64,000 nucleotides of DNA from Planococcus halotolerans (GCF_003289955.1 NZ_QLZR01000004.1:1-64000); one strand, 5' to 3'. Counted from the stretch's first letter, positions 38,219 through 46,914 are shown. Translations and numbers: made by a program. The notes: a model not told the origin generated them from the sequence alone.

Positions 38219-39149
38219 TTTGACGAAGAAACAGAAAGAGAATGGGTTAATTGCGTTAGCTGTTGTATTCCTTTTGGCAATATCCGCTTACGCTTATTTC
38301 ATGGTCTATACGCCGGCCAAAGAAGCAAGGTTAATGGCGGAACAGACATTTAAATCTGAACGCGAAGTGCTGATGGCCTTGCAGGAGCAAGTAAAAGCAT
38401 TGCCGGAAGAAGAGCGCGTCTCGACCGCTGAATTGCAGCAACGCGTTTCAGTCGAGCCGTTATCTGAATTGATCGTGCTGCAATTGGAGCAGGCGGAATT
38501 GTTGTCGCGTTCACAAGTGAAATCACTTCAGATTGCAGAGTCGCCGCTTGAGTTATTGACGCCTGTTGAAGGCATTGAAAACGTACAGAAAATCCAGACG
38601 ACGGTTGCTTTTGAAACAGATGACTATGCTGGTATTACAAAATTCATCAAAGAAATTGAATCTATGAAACGCATTCTGATTATCGATTCAATCGATTTTG
38701 CTTCAAACGGTGAAGTGACGACTGTCGAGGCGGAAGACGATATTCTGGAAGTCACGTTAAGCTTCTCGGCATTCTACCGTCCTGACTTGATCGCGTTGGC
38801 TGATACATTGCCGAAAGTCGATGCGCCGCCACCAGCCAATAAAGTCGATCCGTTGCCGAAAAATGATGGCGTCGATTTGGCTAAGGCTGAGGATAAAGAT
38901 GAAGCCTCTGATGTGGAAGTTGATGTCGATGTAATGGTCGATGGTGAAGCTTCAGCTGAATCGAATGACCAGGTGGCTGGCACACAGACTGCCAAAGCCC
39001 ATAAAGTGGTCAAAGGCGATACGCTGTTTTCGATTTCGGAGAAATATTATGGCGACCGCAGTGGAGTCGATTTGATCCGAAAAGCTAATAACATGACGGA
39101 CTATATCGTAAAAACCGGGACAACATTAACAATCCCTGAAAAACCTTGA
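38211..39149 (+). CDS. pilO: PilO-like pilus protein fused to a C-terminal LysM domain
   Basis: A 312-residue protein. A short cytoplasmic N-terminus, one helix (residues 11-29), a coiled coil (about 35-85) and an alpha/beta domain fit PilO, the PilN partner. An acidic linker with VEVDVDVMVDG follows, then a LysM domain at about residues 263-310 (HKVVKGDTLFSISEKYYGDRSGVDLIRKANN...TTLTIP). LysM binds peptidoglycan GlcNAc chains, so this protein could anchor the machine to the wall; classical PilO lacks it. ATG 38211 follows GGAGGGGG. A terminator follows. Confidence 0.85.
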   Translation: MSSLTKKQKENGLIALAVVFLLAISAYAYFMVYTPAKEARLMAEQTFKSEREVLMALQEQVKALPEEERVSTAELQQRVSVEPLSELIVLQLEQAELLSRSQVKSLQIAESPLELLTPVEGIENVQKIQTTVAFETDDYAGITKFIKEIESMKRILIIDSIDFASNGEVTTVEAEDDILEVTLSFSAFYRPDLIALADTLPKVDAPPPANKVDPLPKNDGVDLAKAEDKDEASDVEVDVDVMVDGEASAESNDQVAGTQTAKAHKVVKGDTLFSISEKYYGDRSGVDLIRKANNMTDYIVKTGTTLTIPEKP

Positions 39150-39181
39150 AAGGAGAAATCATCATGATTTCTCCTTTTTTC
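39150..39181 (+). terminator. Terminator after the pilO-like gene
   Basis: AAGGAGAAATC-atcat-GATTTCTCCTT followed by T. It separates pilD from the rest of the locus or lets only some transcripts through. Confidence 0.85.
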
Positions 39182-39208
39182 TAAATTTATAAAGTGATGA
39201 GGGTTCCT

Positions 39209-39964
39209 ATGACAATTACTTATACAGCATTCTTCTATCTTTTTGGTCTTGTGTTCGGTTCATTTTTCAATGTTGTGGGCTTGCGTGTGCCGAAAAAGGA
39301 ATCGATTGCGTTTCCGCCTTCTCATTGCACATCGTGTGACCGACGGCTGACGGCACTTGATTTGGTGCCGGTATTTTCCTTCTTATTCCTGAAAGGAAAA
39401 TGCCGCGGCTGCGGTGAGAAAATCCATTGGGTGTATCCATTAATGGAATTTATTGCAGCTGGTTTGTTCGCACTATCGTTTTGGCATTTCGGCTTTACGC
39501 CTGAACTGATTGTCGCGATTTTATTCGTATCGATGTTAGTTATCATTACGGTATCGGATATCGCTTATATGCTCATTCCGGACAAAGTTTTGCTGCCGTT
39601 TGGAATCGCATTGCTCGGCTTGCGATTCTTTATACCACTCGATCCGTGGTGGGACAGTTTACTTGGTGCCGCAACAGGCTTCCTGATCCTTTTGCTAATT
39701 TCGGTTGTATCGAAAGGCGGAATGGGTGGCGGCGACATCAAATTGTTCTTCGTCATCGGACTGGTGCTCGGCACTGGCGGAACATTGATGACGCTGTTCT
39801 TCGCTTCGTTGATCGGAGCAATTGTCGGAATAATTGTTCTGCGTGTTACTAAGCAAGGGCGTAAAACACCGATTCCGTTTGGTCCGTCGATAGCAGCGGG
39901 TGCTGTTATTGTTTATTTCTACGGCGAGCCTCTGTTGAGTTGGTATATGAATTTGTGGATGTAA
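39209..39964 (+). CDS. pilD: Prepilin peptidase / N-methyltransferase
   Basis: A 251-residue membrane aspartyl protease that cuts the prepilin leaders. The N-terminal methyltransferase-type domain has paired cysteines CTSCDRR and CRGCGEK. The catalytic Asp are in TVSDIAYMLIPD and GGGDIKLFF (GxGD). Seven or eight helices are seen. Start ATG 39209 follows TGAGGG; in-frame starts at 39194 and 39197 overlap that site. In B. subtilis the competence peptidase comC lies at this place after folC, so this gene may serve both pilus and competence prepilins. Confidence 0.94.
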   Translation: MTITYTAFFYLFGLVFGSFFNVVGLRVPKKESIAFPPSHCTSCDRRLTALDLVPVFSFLFLKGKCRGCGEKIHWVYPLMEFIAAGLFALSFWHFGFTPELIVAILFVSMLVIITVSDIAYMLIPDKVLLPFGIALLGLRFFIPLDPWWDSLLGAATGFLILLLISVVSKGGMGGGDIKLFFVIGLVLGTGGTLMTLFFASLIGAIVGIIVLRVTKQGRKTPIPFGPSIAAGAVIVYFYGEPLLSWYMNLWM

Positions 39965-39966
39965 AA

Positions 39967-40085
39967 CGAAAAGTGTATGCGCCTGTTCAGCTCTGAAAGG
40001 CATAAGACGAACTGGCGAAGTGGCGTCTTTCCAGCCACATAGCCAGAGTGGCTTATGATCCGAAGAGCTACGCAGAAGTCTGGAC
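39967..40085 (+). repeat. REP-like element, family R1, copy 2
   Basis: About 119 bp: GAAAAGTGTATGCGCCTG...AGCTCTGAAAGGCATAAGACG ... GGCTTATGATCCGAAGAGCT...AGTCTGGAC. The outer stem is weaker here than in other copies. A terminator hairpin follows at once. Confidence 0.82.
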
Positions 40086-40089
40086 AAAA

Positions 40090-40122
40090 AACTCCCTGGA
40101 AATAACTTTCCAGGGAGTTTTT
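40090..40122. terminator. Bidirectional terminator between pilD and the DUF5658 gene
   Basis: AACTCCCTGGAAA-taac-TTTCCAGGGAGTT, with A-run left and T-run right, placed between convergent genes. Confidence 0.88.
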
Positions 40123-40133
40123 GAGTGGAGTTT

Positions 40134-40454
40134 TTAGATGAATAAAAATGGGAGCCAATACATATGAAGAACGAGAATCATGGTGTAGAGCACATTTGCG
40201 AAAATGAATGTGTAGCGCCAGAACGTTTTGCGTATGCCGGCGAAGGTCGTGAACAGTAGGCCGAATAGACAAATAGACAAAAATAGTTTAATGCCAAGAA
40301 TCGTGAAAGGAGCAAATGAACTTAATAAGGGATTGGCTTCGGTAACGAGTCCTTGGCTCAAGCCAAGATAAGTCAGGATGCCATCAAGGCCGTTTAATAT
40401 AATCAGAAGCCAAATGTATTTTTTTAAGGGAGCCCTGTTATCAGGGATTGGCAT
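40134..40454 (-). CDS. DUF5658-family small membrane protein
   Basis: A 106-residue protein with three hydrophobic helices, matching the DUF5658 pattern: LNGLDGILTYLGLSQG...EANPLLSSF...IKLFLSICLFGLL...NVLYTMILVLHMYWL. Function unknown. Start ATG 40454 follows GAGGTG on the minus strand; the longer frame beginning with GTG at 40463 uses that same GTG inside the ribosome site. Gene on its own between pilD and a MITE-like element. Confidence 0.78.
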   Translation of the reverse strand: MPIPDNRAPLKKYIWLLIILNGLDGILTYLGLSQGLVTEANPLLSSFAPFTILGIKLFLSICLFGLLFTTFAGIRKTFWRYTFIFANVLYTMILVLHMYWLPFLFI

Positions 40455-40629
40455 GTTTTGCACCTCGTTTCGTGGGCAGAGTTTTGTAGTGAATTAGCAC
40501 AAATTTGTTTAAATGACTCTTTTTTGCTCTTGTAACTGACATACCCGTACAAGTTGGAAGATAGACATGAAAAATTATCCATAATTTTTTGGGCAGTTTT
40601 TAGATTTCTGTTTATTGATAGCAAATAAA

Positions 40630-40779
40630 GATATGAAGTTAAACAGCGAAGACTCCTGAGGGAGCAAGCGAAGTGTGCGGCTAAACAACCGTGCTCCTGC
40701 ATCGCTCCGCTGCTTCGTCGCAAAGACTTAGCCTCGCATTGCGTCGGCTAATGTCTTCGAAGCTGTTTTGCGGAATATC
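40630..40779 (-). repeat. MITE-like element, family M, copy 4 (reverse)
   Basis: A 150-bp member, reversed: starts GATATGAAGTTAAACAGC and ends with the complement of GATATTCCGCAAAACAGC. Its interior (GTGCTCCTGCATCGCTCCGC...) is of the class in copy 3. The remainder of the gap 40455-40629 holds nothing else I recognise. Confidence 0.8.
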
Positions 40780-40792
40780 AATTATTAAATCT

Positions 40793-40828
40793 AAAAAAGC
40801 CAACCCAGAAAAATCTGAGTTGGCTTTA
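40793..40828 (-). terminator. Terminator of the AbgT-family gene
   Basis: On the minus strand, AAAGCCAACTCAG...CTGGGTTGGCTTTTTT forms a stem followed by T. Confidence 0.85.
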
Positions 40829-40837
40829 TTCTTATCC

Positions 40838-42364
40838 TTAATTATTATAATGCAACGGTGAGCCAGGTCCGAGATCGAGACCAAGCATCATCCAGATGAT
40901 CAGCATGATGGTCCATACAATCGCAAAGATGATCGAGTACGGGAACATGACCGAAATCAATGTTCCGATTCCCATCTTCTTATCGTATTTCTGTGCAAAC
41001 GCGATGATGATCGCGAAATACGTCATCAGCGGCGAAATGATGTTCGTCGTTGAATCCGCGATGCGGTAAGCCATCTGCGTGAGCTCCGGCGAATAGCCGA
41101 GCTGCATCATGATCGGTATGAATACCGGTGCCATCATCGCCCATTTCGCCGACGCTGAGCCGATGAACAGGTTGATGACGCCAGTGATGAAGATGAAGCC
41201 GAGAATCAGCGGGATGCCGGTCAGGTTTGCACCTTCAAGGAATTCTGCACCGTAGACGCCGATGACCATCCCCATGTTTGATTCGGAGAAGTAGGCAACG
41301 AACTGTCCGGCAGTGAACGCCAGGACGATGAACATTCCCATTGAGGCCATCGTGTCAGTCAGGTGGCTGGCAACATCTTTATCATTCTTGATGTTCTTCG
41401 TGGCGATTCCGTAGAACAGCCCAGGGATGAAGAACAGGATGGTGATGATCGGAACCAGTGACGACATGAACGGCGATTGGACGATGCCGCCGTCTTCGCC
41501 GCGCAGTGCGCCATTTTCCGGAACGATCAGCATGGCAAATGCAGCTGCAGCGATAAGGAATGAAATCGCAGCCCACAGCATACCTTTCTTTTCTTCGGCG
41601 CTAAGGCCAGTCAATTCTTCGCGGTACTCGCCTTTGTATTCACCAAGACGCGGTTCGACGATTTTTTCAGTAACGAATGCACCGGCAATCGTCAGAACAA
41701 ATACCGAAGCGATGATGAAGTAATAGTTCATCGCGATGTTCATGCCTTCCGCATACGCCGGGTCGATGATCGCCGCAGCGGCAATCGTCAGTTCACCAAG
41801 CATCGGGTCGGTTGCCGACAGTAGCAAGTTGGCACTGAATCCACCGGATACACCGGCAAACGCAGCAGCAAGACCGGCAAGCGGATGGCGGCCGAGCGCA
41901 GCGAATATTACTGCACCAAGTGGAGGAAGGACAACATAGCCTGCGTCAGATGCGACACTCGACATGATACCGGCGAATACAAGTCCTGCCGTAATCAGGA
42001 AACGGGGAACGGACAATACGAATCCGCGCAGCATGGCGCTGATTAACCCTGTGCGTTCTGCGATTCCGATTCCGAGCATTGTTGCCAGAACGACGCCGAG
42101 CGGTGCGAATCCGATGAAGTTATCAACCATGCTGGTGAAGATATACTGGATACCTTCCGCGTTCAACAAGTTTTTAACTTCGACCATCTCGCCTTCCTGT
42201 CCGGGGTGTTCGACCGAGATGCCGAAGCTCGAAATGATGGCTGACAGCACCAGCACGAGCAGGGCAAGCAAGGCGAATAAAGTTACAGGATGCGGAAGTT
42301 TATTGCCTGCAAATTCGATTCCGTCCAGAAACTTCTGGAAGAACCCTTTTCGCTTTTTTTCCAT
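40838..42364 (-). CDS. AbgT-family transporter
   Basis: A 508-residue membrane protein of the AbgT family, with about nine to twelve helices. Family features are GIEFAGNKLPHPVTLFALLALLVL, IAERTGLISAMLRGF, SSVASDAGYVVLPPLGA, and the late GSASAKWAMMAPVFIPIM and RIADSTTNIISPLMTYFA segments. E. coli AbgT takes up p-aminobenzoyl-glutamate, and other members export sulphonamides. With no abgAB genes nearby the substrate is open. The ribosome site AAGAGGTAG is clear. An inverted repeat lies upstream (42393-42419). Confidence 0.92.
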   Translation of the reverse strand: MEKKRKGFFQKFLDGIEFAGNKLPHPVTLFALLALLVLVLSAIISSFGISVEHPGQEGEMVEVKNLLNAEGIQYIFTSMVDNFIGFAPLGVVLATMLGIGIAERTGLISAMLRGFVLSVPRFLITAGLVFAGIMSSVASDAGYVVLPPLGAVIFAALGRHPLAGLAAAFAGVSGGFSANLLLSATDPMLGELTIAAAAIIDPAYAEGMNIAMNYYFIIASVFVLTIAGAFVTEKIVEPRLGEYKGEYREELTGLSAEEKKGMLWAAISFLIAAAAFAMLIVPENGALRGEDGGIVQSPFMSSLVPIITILFFIPGLFYGIATKNIKNDKDVASHLTDTMASMGMFIVLAFTAGQFVAYFSESNMGMVIGVYGAEFLEGANLTGIPLILGFIFITGVINLFIGSASAKWAMMAPVFIPIMMQLGYSPELTQMAYRIADSTTNIISPLMTYFAIIIAFAQKYDKKMGIGTLISVMFPYSIIFAIVWTIMLIIWMMLGLDLGPGSPLHYNN

Positions 42365-42392
42365 TTAATCTACCTCTTTTCAAAAGTTAAAC

Positions 42393-42419
42393 TTCCTATT
42401 CATTATTTCGAAATAGGAA
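42393..42419. promoter_or_regulatory. Inverted repeat upstream of the AbgT-family gene, candidate operator
   Basis: TTCCTATT (42393-42400), 11 bases, AATAGGAA (42412-42419), starting 29 bases before the AbgT start codon. Its size suits a dimeric repressor. The following gap up to 42751 shows only a weak promoter for maf. Confidence 0.4.
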
Positions 42420-42695
42420 ATTTCAGAAATTAAAATCCGTTACCATTGTATAGGTTTATAATCACGGAATAAAGGCTTTTGAAGAAGTATTAATAATGGG
42501 AAAAATGAATAATGTTTTATTGTTTTGACAATGGAACCAAAATGGAAATTATGTGATTAATTCAAAAGAAGAAGCATCAGCATGAATTTACGAAATCCCA
42601 AAAATGAAACCAGCATTGCCGCTGGATAATTTTTTCATATGCAGCAAATCTCATTTTTGAATGGTCCATAGGCCGCAAAAACTGTTTTTCGCAGT

Positions 42696-42725
42696 TTGAA
42701 TTGTCCGTTCGGGAGGTGGTATTCT
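42696..42725 (+). promoter_or_regulatory. Possible sigma-A promoter of maf-radC
   Basis: TTGAAT (42696-42701), an 18-base spacer, then TATTCT (42720-42725), 27 bases before maf. The match is weak. Confidence 0.35.
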
Positions 42726-42751
42726 TAAGGAAAGAAAAAGGAGGCGTTTTT

Positions 42752-43360
42752 ATGTATTTCAAAGCCCAACAACCAGTCATCCTGGCATCGCAGTCGCCGC
42801 GAAGAAGCGAATTGCTCGAGATGCTCGGATTTGATTTCCGTGTGATTCCAAGCAAAAAGGAAGAGCCGAAACCGGAACAATTCCAGAATGCGCTGAACTA
42901 TGTCCTGAATTGTGCAGAAGTGAAAGCGGCGGATGTTGCGATAAAGAATCCGGATGCCGTGGTGATCGGTTCCGATACTGTCGTCGTATGCGACGGTGAA
43001 ATCCTGTTGAAGCCTGAAGACAAAAAGCAGGCGATAGAGTACCTGCACAAACTTTCCGGCCGCAGCCATGAAGTGATTACGGCAGTTTCAGTGAAAGCAG
43101 GAAACAGCGGGATGCAATTTCACGAAACGACGGAAGTGACATTTTTCGATTTGCCGGATAGCTGGATCGAAGCTTATACGAATACGGACGATCCTTACGA
43201 TAAAGCGGGAGCTTACGGCATCCAGACGCTGTCGGGTTTATTTGTCGAGAAAATCAATGGTGATTACAATGCGGTAGTCGGGCTGCCAATTGCCCGTTTG
43301 GCGAGGAAACTTTCAGACGCCGGTTGGATCAGCCTGTCGGGGAGCCGTGTCGAATGCTGA
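42752..43360 (+). CDS. maf: Maf-family nucleotide pyrophosphatase
   Basis: A 202-residue nucleoside-triphosphate pyrophosphatase. The ILASQSPRRSELLEMLG motif, the catalytic region VIGSDTVVVCDGEIL and the downstream YDKAGAYGIQT are present. Maf removes non-standard nucleotides (dTTP/UTP class) and its overproduction blocks septation in B. subtilis. ATG 42752 follows AAAGGAGG; an in-frame start at 42701 has no ribosome site. The stop overlaps the radC start. Confidence 0.95.
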   Translation: MYFKAQQPVILASQSPRRSELLEMLGFDFRVIPSKKEEPKPEQFQNALNYVLNCAEVKAADVAIKNPDAVVIGSDTVVVCDGEILLKPEDKKQAIEYLHKLSGRSHEVITAVSVKAGNSGMQFHETTEVTFFDLPDSWIEAYTNTDDPYDKAGAYGIQTLSGLFVEKINGDYNAVVGLPIARLARKLSDAGWISLSGSRVEC

Positions 43361-44046
43361 AAGAACAGACATTGATGATTCGTGACGTCAACACAGCAGA
43401 CCGGCCGCGTGAACGGCTGATCAATCAAGGGGCCACGAGCCTGTCAAACCAGGAATTAATCGCCATCATGCTGCGCACCGGCACAAGGCAGGAGTCTGTC
43501 CTGCATTTGTCGAACCGCGTGCTCAATCATTTCGAACAGATCCAGCAACTGAAAGACGCCAGCATTGAAGAACTTACTTCGATTAACGGCATCGGCCAGG
43601 CGAAGGCTGTGCAATTACTCGCTGCTGTCGAACTTGGCCGCCGCCTTTCCTCCAAACAGACGGATGCTAAATTCACCATCCGTTCTCCAAAAGATGCCGC
43701 CTCTTATTTGATGGCGGATATGACTTCACTCAAACAGGAACATTTCGTTGTGTTATTTCTAAATATAAAAAACCAGGTTTTGCATAGACAGACAATATTT
43801 GTCGGAAGTTTGAACGCCAGCATCGTCCATCCGCGTGAAATTTTCAGGGAAGCGGTGCGCCGTTCTGCTGCCTCGATCGTCTGCGCCCATAATCATCCAT
43901 CCGGCAATCCCGCCCCGTCGCCTGAGGACATCGCGGTCACGAAGCGGCTGATGGAAGCCGGGAGCATCGTGGGCATTGAGCTTTTGGACCATATCATTAT
44001 CGGGGACCATCAATTCATATCTTTAAATGAAAAGGGATATATGTAG
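43354..44046 (+). CDS. radC: RadC-family JAB-domain protein
   Basis: A 230-residue protein with an N-terminal helix-hairpin-helix (TSINGIGQAKAVQLLAAVELGRR) and a C-terminal JAMM/MPN+ domain with the metal motif CAHNHPSGNPAPSPEDIAVT. Despite the name, a direct repair role is doubtful in current knowledge. ATG 43354 sits inside the maf stop region; the earlier in-frame ATG at 43324 is deeper inside maf. Confidence 0.95.
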   Translation: MLKEQTLMIRDVNTADRPRERLINQGATSLSNQELIAIMLRTGTRQESVLHLSNRVLNHFEQIQQLKDASIEELTSINGIGQAKAVQLLAAVELGRRLSSKQTDAKFTIRSPKDAASYLMADMTSLKQEHFVVLFLNIKNQVLHRQTIFVGSLNASIVHPREIFREAVRRSAASIVCAHNHPSGNPAPSPEDIAVTKRLMEAGSIVGIELLDHIIIGDHQFISLNEKGYM

Positions 44047-44072
44047 CACTGTTACTTTCTTTACTTTTCAGC

Positions 44073-44078
44073 TATAAT
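44073..44078 (+). promoter_or_regulatory. Candidate -10 element of mreBCD
   Basis: TATAAT lies 58 bases before mreB; the -35 (TGTTAC at 44050) is poor. Confidence 0.4.
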
Positions 44079-44135
44079 AAGTAGTATTGTGTAAACTCTA
44101 TGGCTTATTGGCATATAAAGAAGGGAAGAATTCAC

Positions 44136-45164
44136 GTGTTTGGAATGGGATCAAAAGATGTAGGAATCGACTTAGGAACTGCTAACACTTTAGTATTTAT
44201 TAAAAATAAAGGGATTGTTCTCAGAGAACCATCCGTTGTCGCAAAAAATACGCAAACTGGCGAAATCGTCGCTGTCGGAAACGACGCGCGCAATATGATC
44301 GGCCGTACACCTGGCTCCATCGTGGCAATCCGCCCGATGCGCGATGGCGTTATCGCTGATTACGATACAACAACTGCTATGATTCAATATTATATGAAGG
44401 AAGCGATGAAAAAAGTTGGAGGGTCGATGAAAAAGCCGAACGTCATGATTTGTGTTCCTTTTGGAATCACTTCTGTTGAACAGCGCGCAATCATCGATGC
44501 ATCCCGCCAGGCTGGCGCTCGTGAAGCATTCACGATTGAAGAGCCGTTTGCAGCCGCAATCGGTGCAAGTTTGCCGGTTTGGGAACCAATGGGCTCAATG
44601 GTCGTCGATATTGGTGGAGGAACTACCGAAGTTGCAGTCATTTCACTTGGCGGCATCGTAACGAGCGAATCCATCCGTGTTGCCGGGGATGCGATGGACC
44701 AGGCAATCACGCAATATATCCGTAAAACGTATAACCTGACAATCGGTGAACGTACAGCTGAAAACATCAAGATGGAAATCGGCGCTGCACGGGTTACAAC
44801 ACCTGAAGAAAAAGCAGTCAAGATGGATATCCGTGGACGTGACCTGTTGACAGGTTTGCCGAAAACGATTGAGATTTCTTCGGAAGAAATCGCTGAAGCT
44901 TTGAAGGAATCCGTTCTTTCTATTATAGAAGGCGTTAAGAAAACGCTTGAAACGACTCCGCCGGAATTATCGGCTGATGTCATGGAACGCGGAATCGTTC
45001 TTACCGGAGGCGGCGCTCTCCTTAAAAATCTCGACAAAGTCATTTCGGATGAAACTCAAATGCCGGTACTTATTGCAGAGAACCCGCTGGATTGCGTGGC
45101 AATCGGCACAGGGAAAGCACTTGACAATATTGATCAAATCCGTCGCATGCAATCAACTAAATAA
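44136..45164 (+). CDS. mreB: Actin-like cell-shape protein MreB
   Basis: A 342-residue actin homologue that guides side-wall synthesis. [14 protein letters not shown] is phosphate loop 1, [18 protein letters not shown] phosphate loop 2, and [15 protein letters not shown] the adenosine motif. Start GTG 44136 gives [17 protein letters not shown], which matches MreB N-termini and its membrane-binding Phe; GAAGGGAAG precedes it. The in-frame ATG at 44100 lacks a site. Presence of mreBCD suggests rod growth, though some cocci keep it. Confidence 0.97.
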   Translation: MFGMGSKDVGIDLGTANTLVFIKNKGIVLREPSVVAKNTQTGEIVAVGNDARNMIGRTPGSIVAIRPMRDGVIADYDTTTAMIQYYMKEAMKKVGGSMKKPNVMICVPFGITSVEQRAIIDASRQAGAREAFTIEEPFAAAIGASLPVWEPMGSMVVDIGGGTTEVAVISLGGIVTSESIRVAGDAMDQAITQYIRKTYNLTIGERTAENIKMEIGAARVTTPEEKAVKMDIRGRDLLTGLPKTIEISSEEIAEALKESVLSIIEGVKKTLETTPPELSADVMERGIVLTGGGALLKNLDKVISDETQMPVLIAENPLDCVAIGTGKALDNIDQIRRMQSTK

Positions 45165-45178
45165 GGAGGATTGCTGCC

Positions 45179-46066
45179 ATGTCTAGGTTCTTTTCGAACA
45201 AGCGGCTAATTCTGTTAATGCTCGGGGTTATCCTTCTCGTAGCATTAATTTCCTATTCCTTGCGGGATCGCGACAATGTATCCTTTCCGGAACAAATCAT
45301 TAAAGACACTGTGGGTGCGGGACAATCCTTATTTTCCGGCCCGGCGCATTTTGTAACAGGCATTTTCGACAACGTTGATTCACTCTTGAATACATATAAG
45401 GAAAATCAGCATTTGAAAGGCCGTCTGGAAGAATTTGCGGCAGTGCAGGCGGAAGTAACCGACCTGCGTTCGGAGAACGGTCAATTGAAGGAAATCGTCG
45501 GCAAAGAAGCCGACCTGCGGGATTATAACCCGATCCAGTCAACCGTCATTGCACGGAACCCGGATCAATGGGAAGAAAAAGTTATTTTGAATAAAGGCGA
45601 AACGGACGGGGTCAAATTAAACATGGCGGTTATGACAGCACAAGGCCTGATCGGCAAAGTGAGTCTTGTGACCGACTTAACTTCAACTGTTGAACTGATT
45701 TCGACGCAAAATCCTAATTACCGGGTTTCTGCTATGGTGATCGGTGGGGAAGAGGGCGTCTTCGGTTTGATCGAAGGCTACGACGCTGAACGCCGTGAAT
45801 TATTGCTGAAACGAATCGACGCTGAAATTGAACTTGAAGTTGGCCAGCAGGTCGTCTCAAGCGGTCTTGGCGGCATTTTCCCGAAAGGCCTGGTCATCGG
45901 CGAAATTACGGAAATCACAATCGATGAATTCGGTCTGACGAAACTGGCTTACGTCAAACCGGCAGCCGATTTCACTTTGTTGAACCATGTCATGATCGCT
46001 GATCGTGAAATGCCTGAAACAGATGGCGAAGACAATGGCGCTGCAGCAGAGGAAGAAGGATCATGA
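45179..46066 (+). CDS. mreC: Cell-shape protein MreC
   Basis: A 295-residue bitopic protein: helix at residues 10-27, coiled coil about 65-105, then the beta-barrel region (VIARNPDQWEEKVILNKGETDGVKLNMAVMTAQGLIGKV) that binds class B PBPs. An acidic Glu-rich tail ends it. GGAGG precedes the ATG. The stop overlaps mreD by four bases. Confidence 0.95.
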   Translation: MSRFFSNKRLILLMLGVILLVALISYSLRDRDNVSFPEQIIKDTVGAGQSLFSGPAHFVTGIFDNVDSLLNTYKENQHLKGRLEEFAAVQAEVTDLRSENGQLKEIVGKEADLRDYNPIQSTVIARNPDQWEEKVILNKGETDGVKLNMAVMTAQGLIGKVSLVTDLTSTVELISTQNPNYRVSAMVIGGEEGVFGLIEGYDAERRELLLKRIDAEIELEVGQQVVSSGLGGIFPKGLVIGEITEITIDEFGLTKLAYVKPAADFTLLNHVMIADREMPETDGEDNGAAAEEEGS

Positions 46067-46587
46067 TCCGCTATATCCTCCCGCTCATCGCCCTCGTCCT
46101 GTTTTTCCTTGAACCCGTCTTTGGATTATTTTCCCCGTTGCAGCTTGACGGGGATTATTATTATATTGTGCCTCGTTTTTTATTGATGTTCCTGATCTTC
46201 GTAACGGTCTATTATGATGCCAAACATGCAATGTTCTATGGATTATTTTTCGGCCTCTTGTACGATGTCTTTTTCATTGATATTATTGGACTATATTCAT
46301 TCTTGTATCCGATGATGTGTCTTATCGCCGGTTACATCGTCAAGTCGGTGCACCGGAATTTAGTCGTTGCAACCTTCCTGACACTGGTCCTGACAGCACT
46401 TTTCGAATTTATGCTGTATTTATTCTTTTCATTTATTTCCATGACTTCAATGCCAGTGAATATTTTCCTGACCTCCCGATTGCTGCCGACAATGATTGCA
46501 AATTCATTATTCCTGGTCATGCTTGGCTGGGCTTTTAAATCAGTGATCGTCGCCCGCTTGATTGAACGGGAAAATAGTAAAGCTTGA
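46063..46587 (+). CDS. mreD: Cell-shape protein MreD
   Basis: A 174-residue membrane protein with five or six helices, e.g. RYILPLIALVLFFLEPVFG and FGLLYDVFFIDIIGLYSFLYP, matching the MreD family. It begins inside mreC and ends the mre operon just before two tandem REP-like elements. Confidence 0.93.
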   Translation: MIRYILPLIALVLFFLEPVFGLFSPLQLDGDYYYIVPRFLLMFLIFVTVYYDAKHAMFYGLFFGLLYDVFFIDIIGLYSFLYPMMCLIAGYIVKSVHRNLVVATFLTLVLTALFEFMLYLFFSFISMTSMPVNIFLTSRLLPTMIANSLFLVMLGWAFKSVIVARLIERENSKA

Positions 46588-46591
46588 TTTA

Positions 46592-46713
46592 CAGAAAAGC
46601 GGAAGCGCCCGTTCAGCTCCGAAAGACATAAGACGGATCAGCGGAGCGGCGCACCTTGCCGCAGAGCTGAGATGGCTTATGATCCGAGGAGTTGGGCGCT
46701 GGAGTCTGGACAC
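46592..46713 (+). repeat. REP-like element, family R1, copy 3
   Basis: A 122-bp unit starting CAGAAAAGCGGAAGCGCCC and ending GGGCGCTGGAGTCTGGACAC. AGCGCCC/GGGCGCT, AGCTCC/GGAGTT, CATAAG/CTTATG and CAGC/GCTG pair in nested order, so it folds as one long hairpin. The next copy follows without a gap. Confidence 0.92.
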
Positions 46714-46834
46714 CAGAAAAGCGGAAGCGCCCGTTCAGCTCCGAAAGACATAAGACGGATCAGCGGAGCGGCGTACTTTGCCGCAGAGCTGAGATGGCTT
46801 ATGATCCGAGGAGTTGGACGCTGGAGTCTGGACA
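46714..46834 (+). repeat. REP-like element, family R1, copy 4 (tandem)
   Basis: Nearly identical to copy 3; I count about three substitutions, which points to a recent tandem duplication. One of them weakens the outer stem (GGACGCT for GGGCGCT). Together the copies fill most of the gap between mreD and minC. Confidence 0.92.
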
Positions 46835-46914
46835 GGAAAACGCCATTTCAGAAGCTTTCTTAAATTAAAAAATAAACTTTAATATTATTGATTGAAAGCG
46901 CAGGTGACGCATTT

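Noticed and set aside
44390-45043. Minus-strand open frame of 217 codons within mreB
   Set aside because: A shadow of mreB: Arg/Ser/Ile-rich, no start site, and mreB is certain.
46562-46863. Short open frames with repeated ESGHQKSGSARSAPKD-type sequence after mreD
   Set aside because: They come from the tandem REP-like elements and have no ribosome site.
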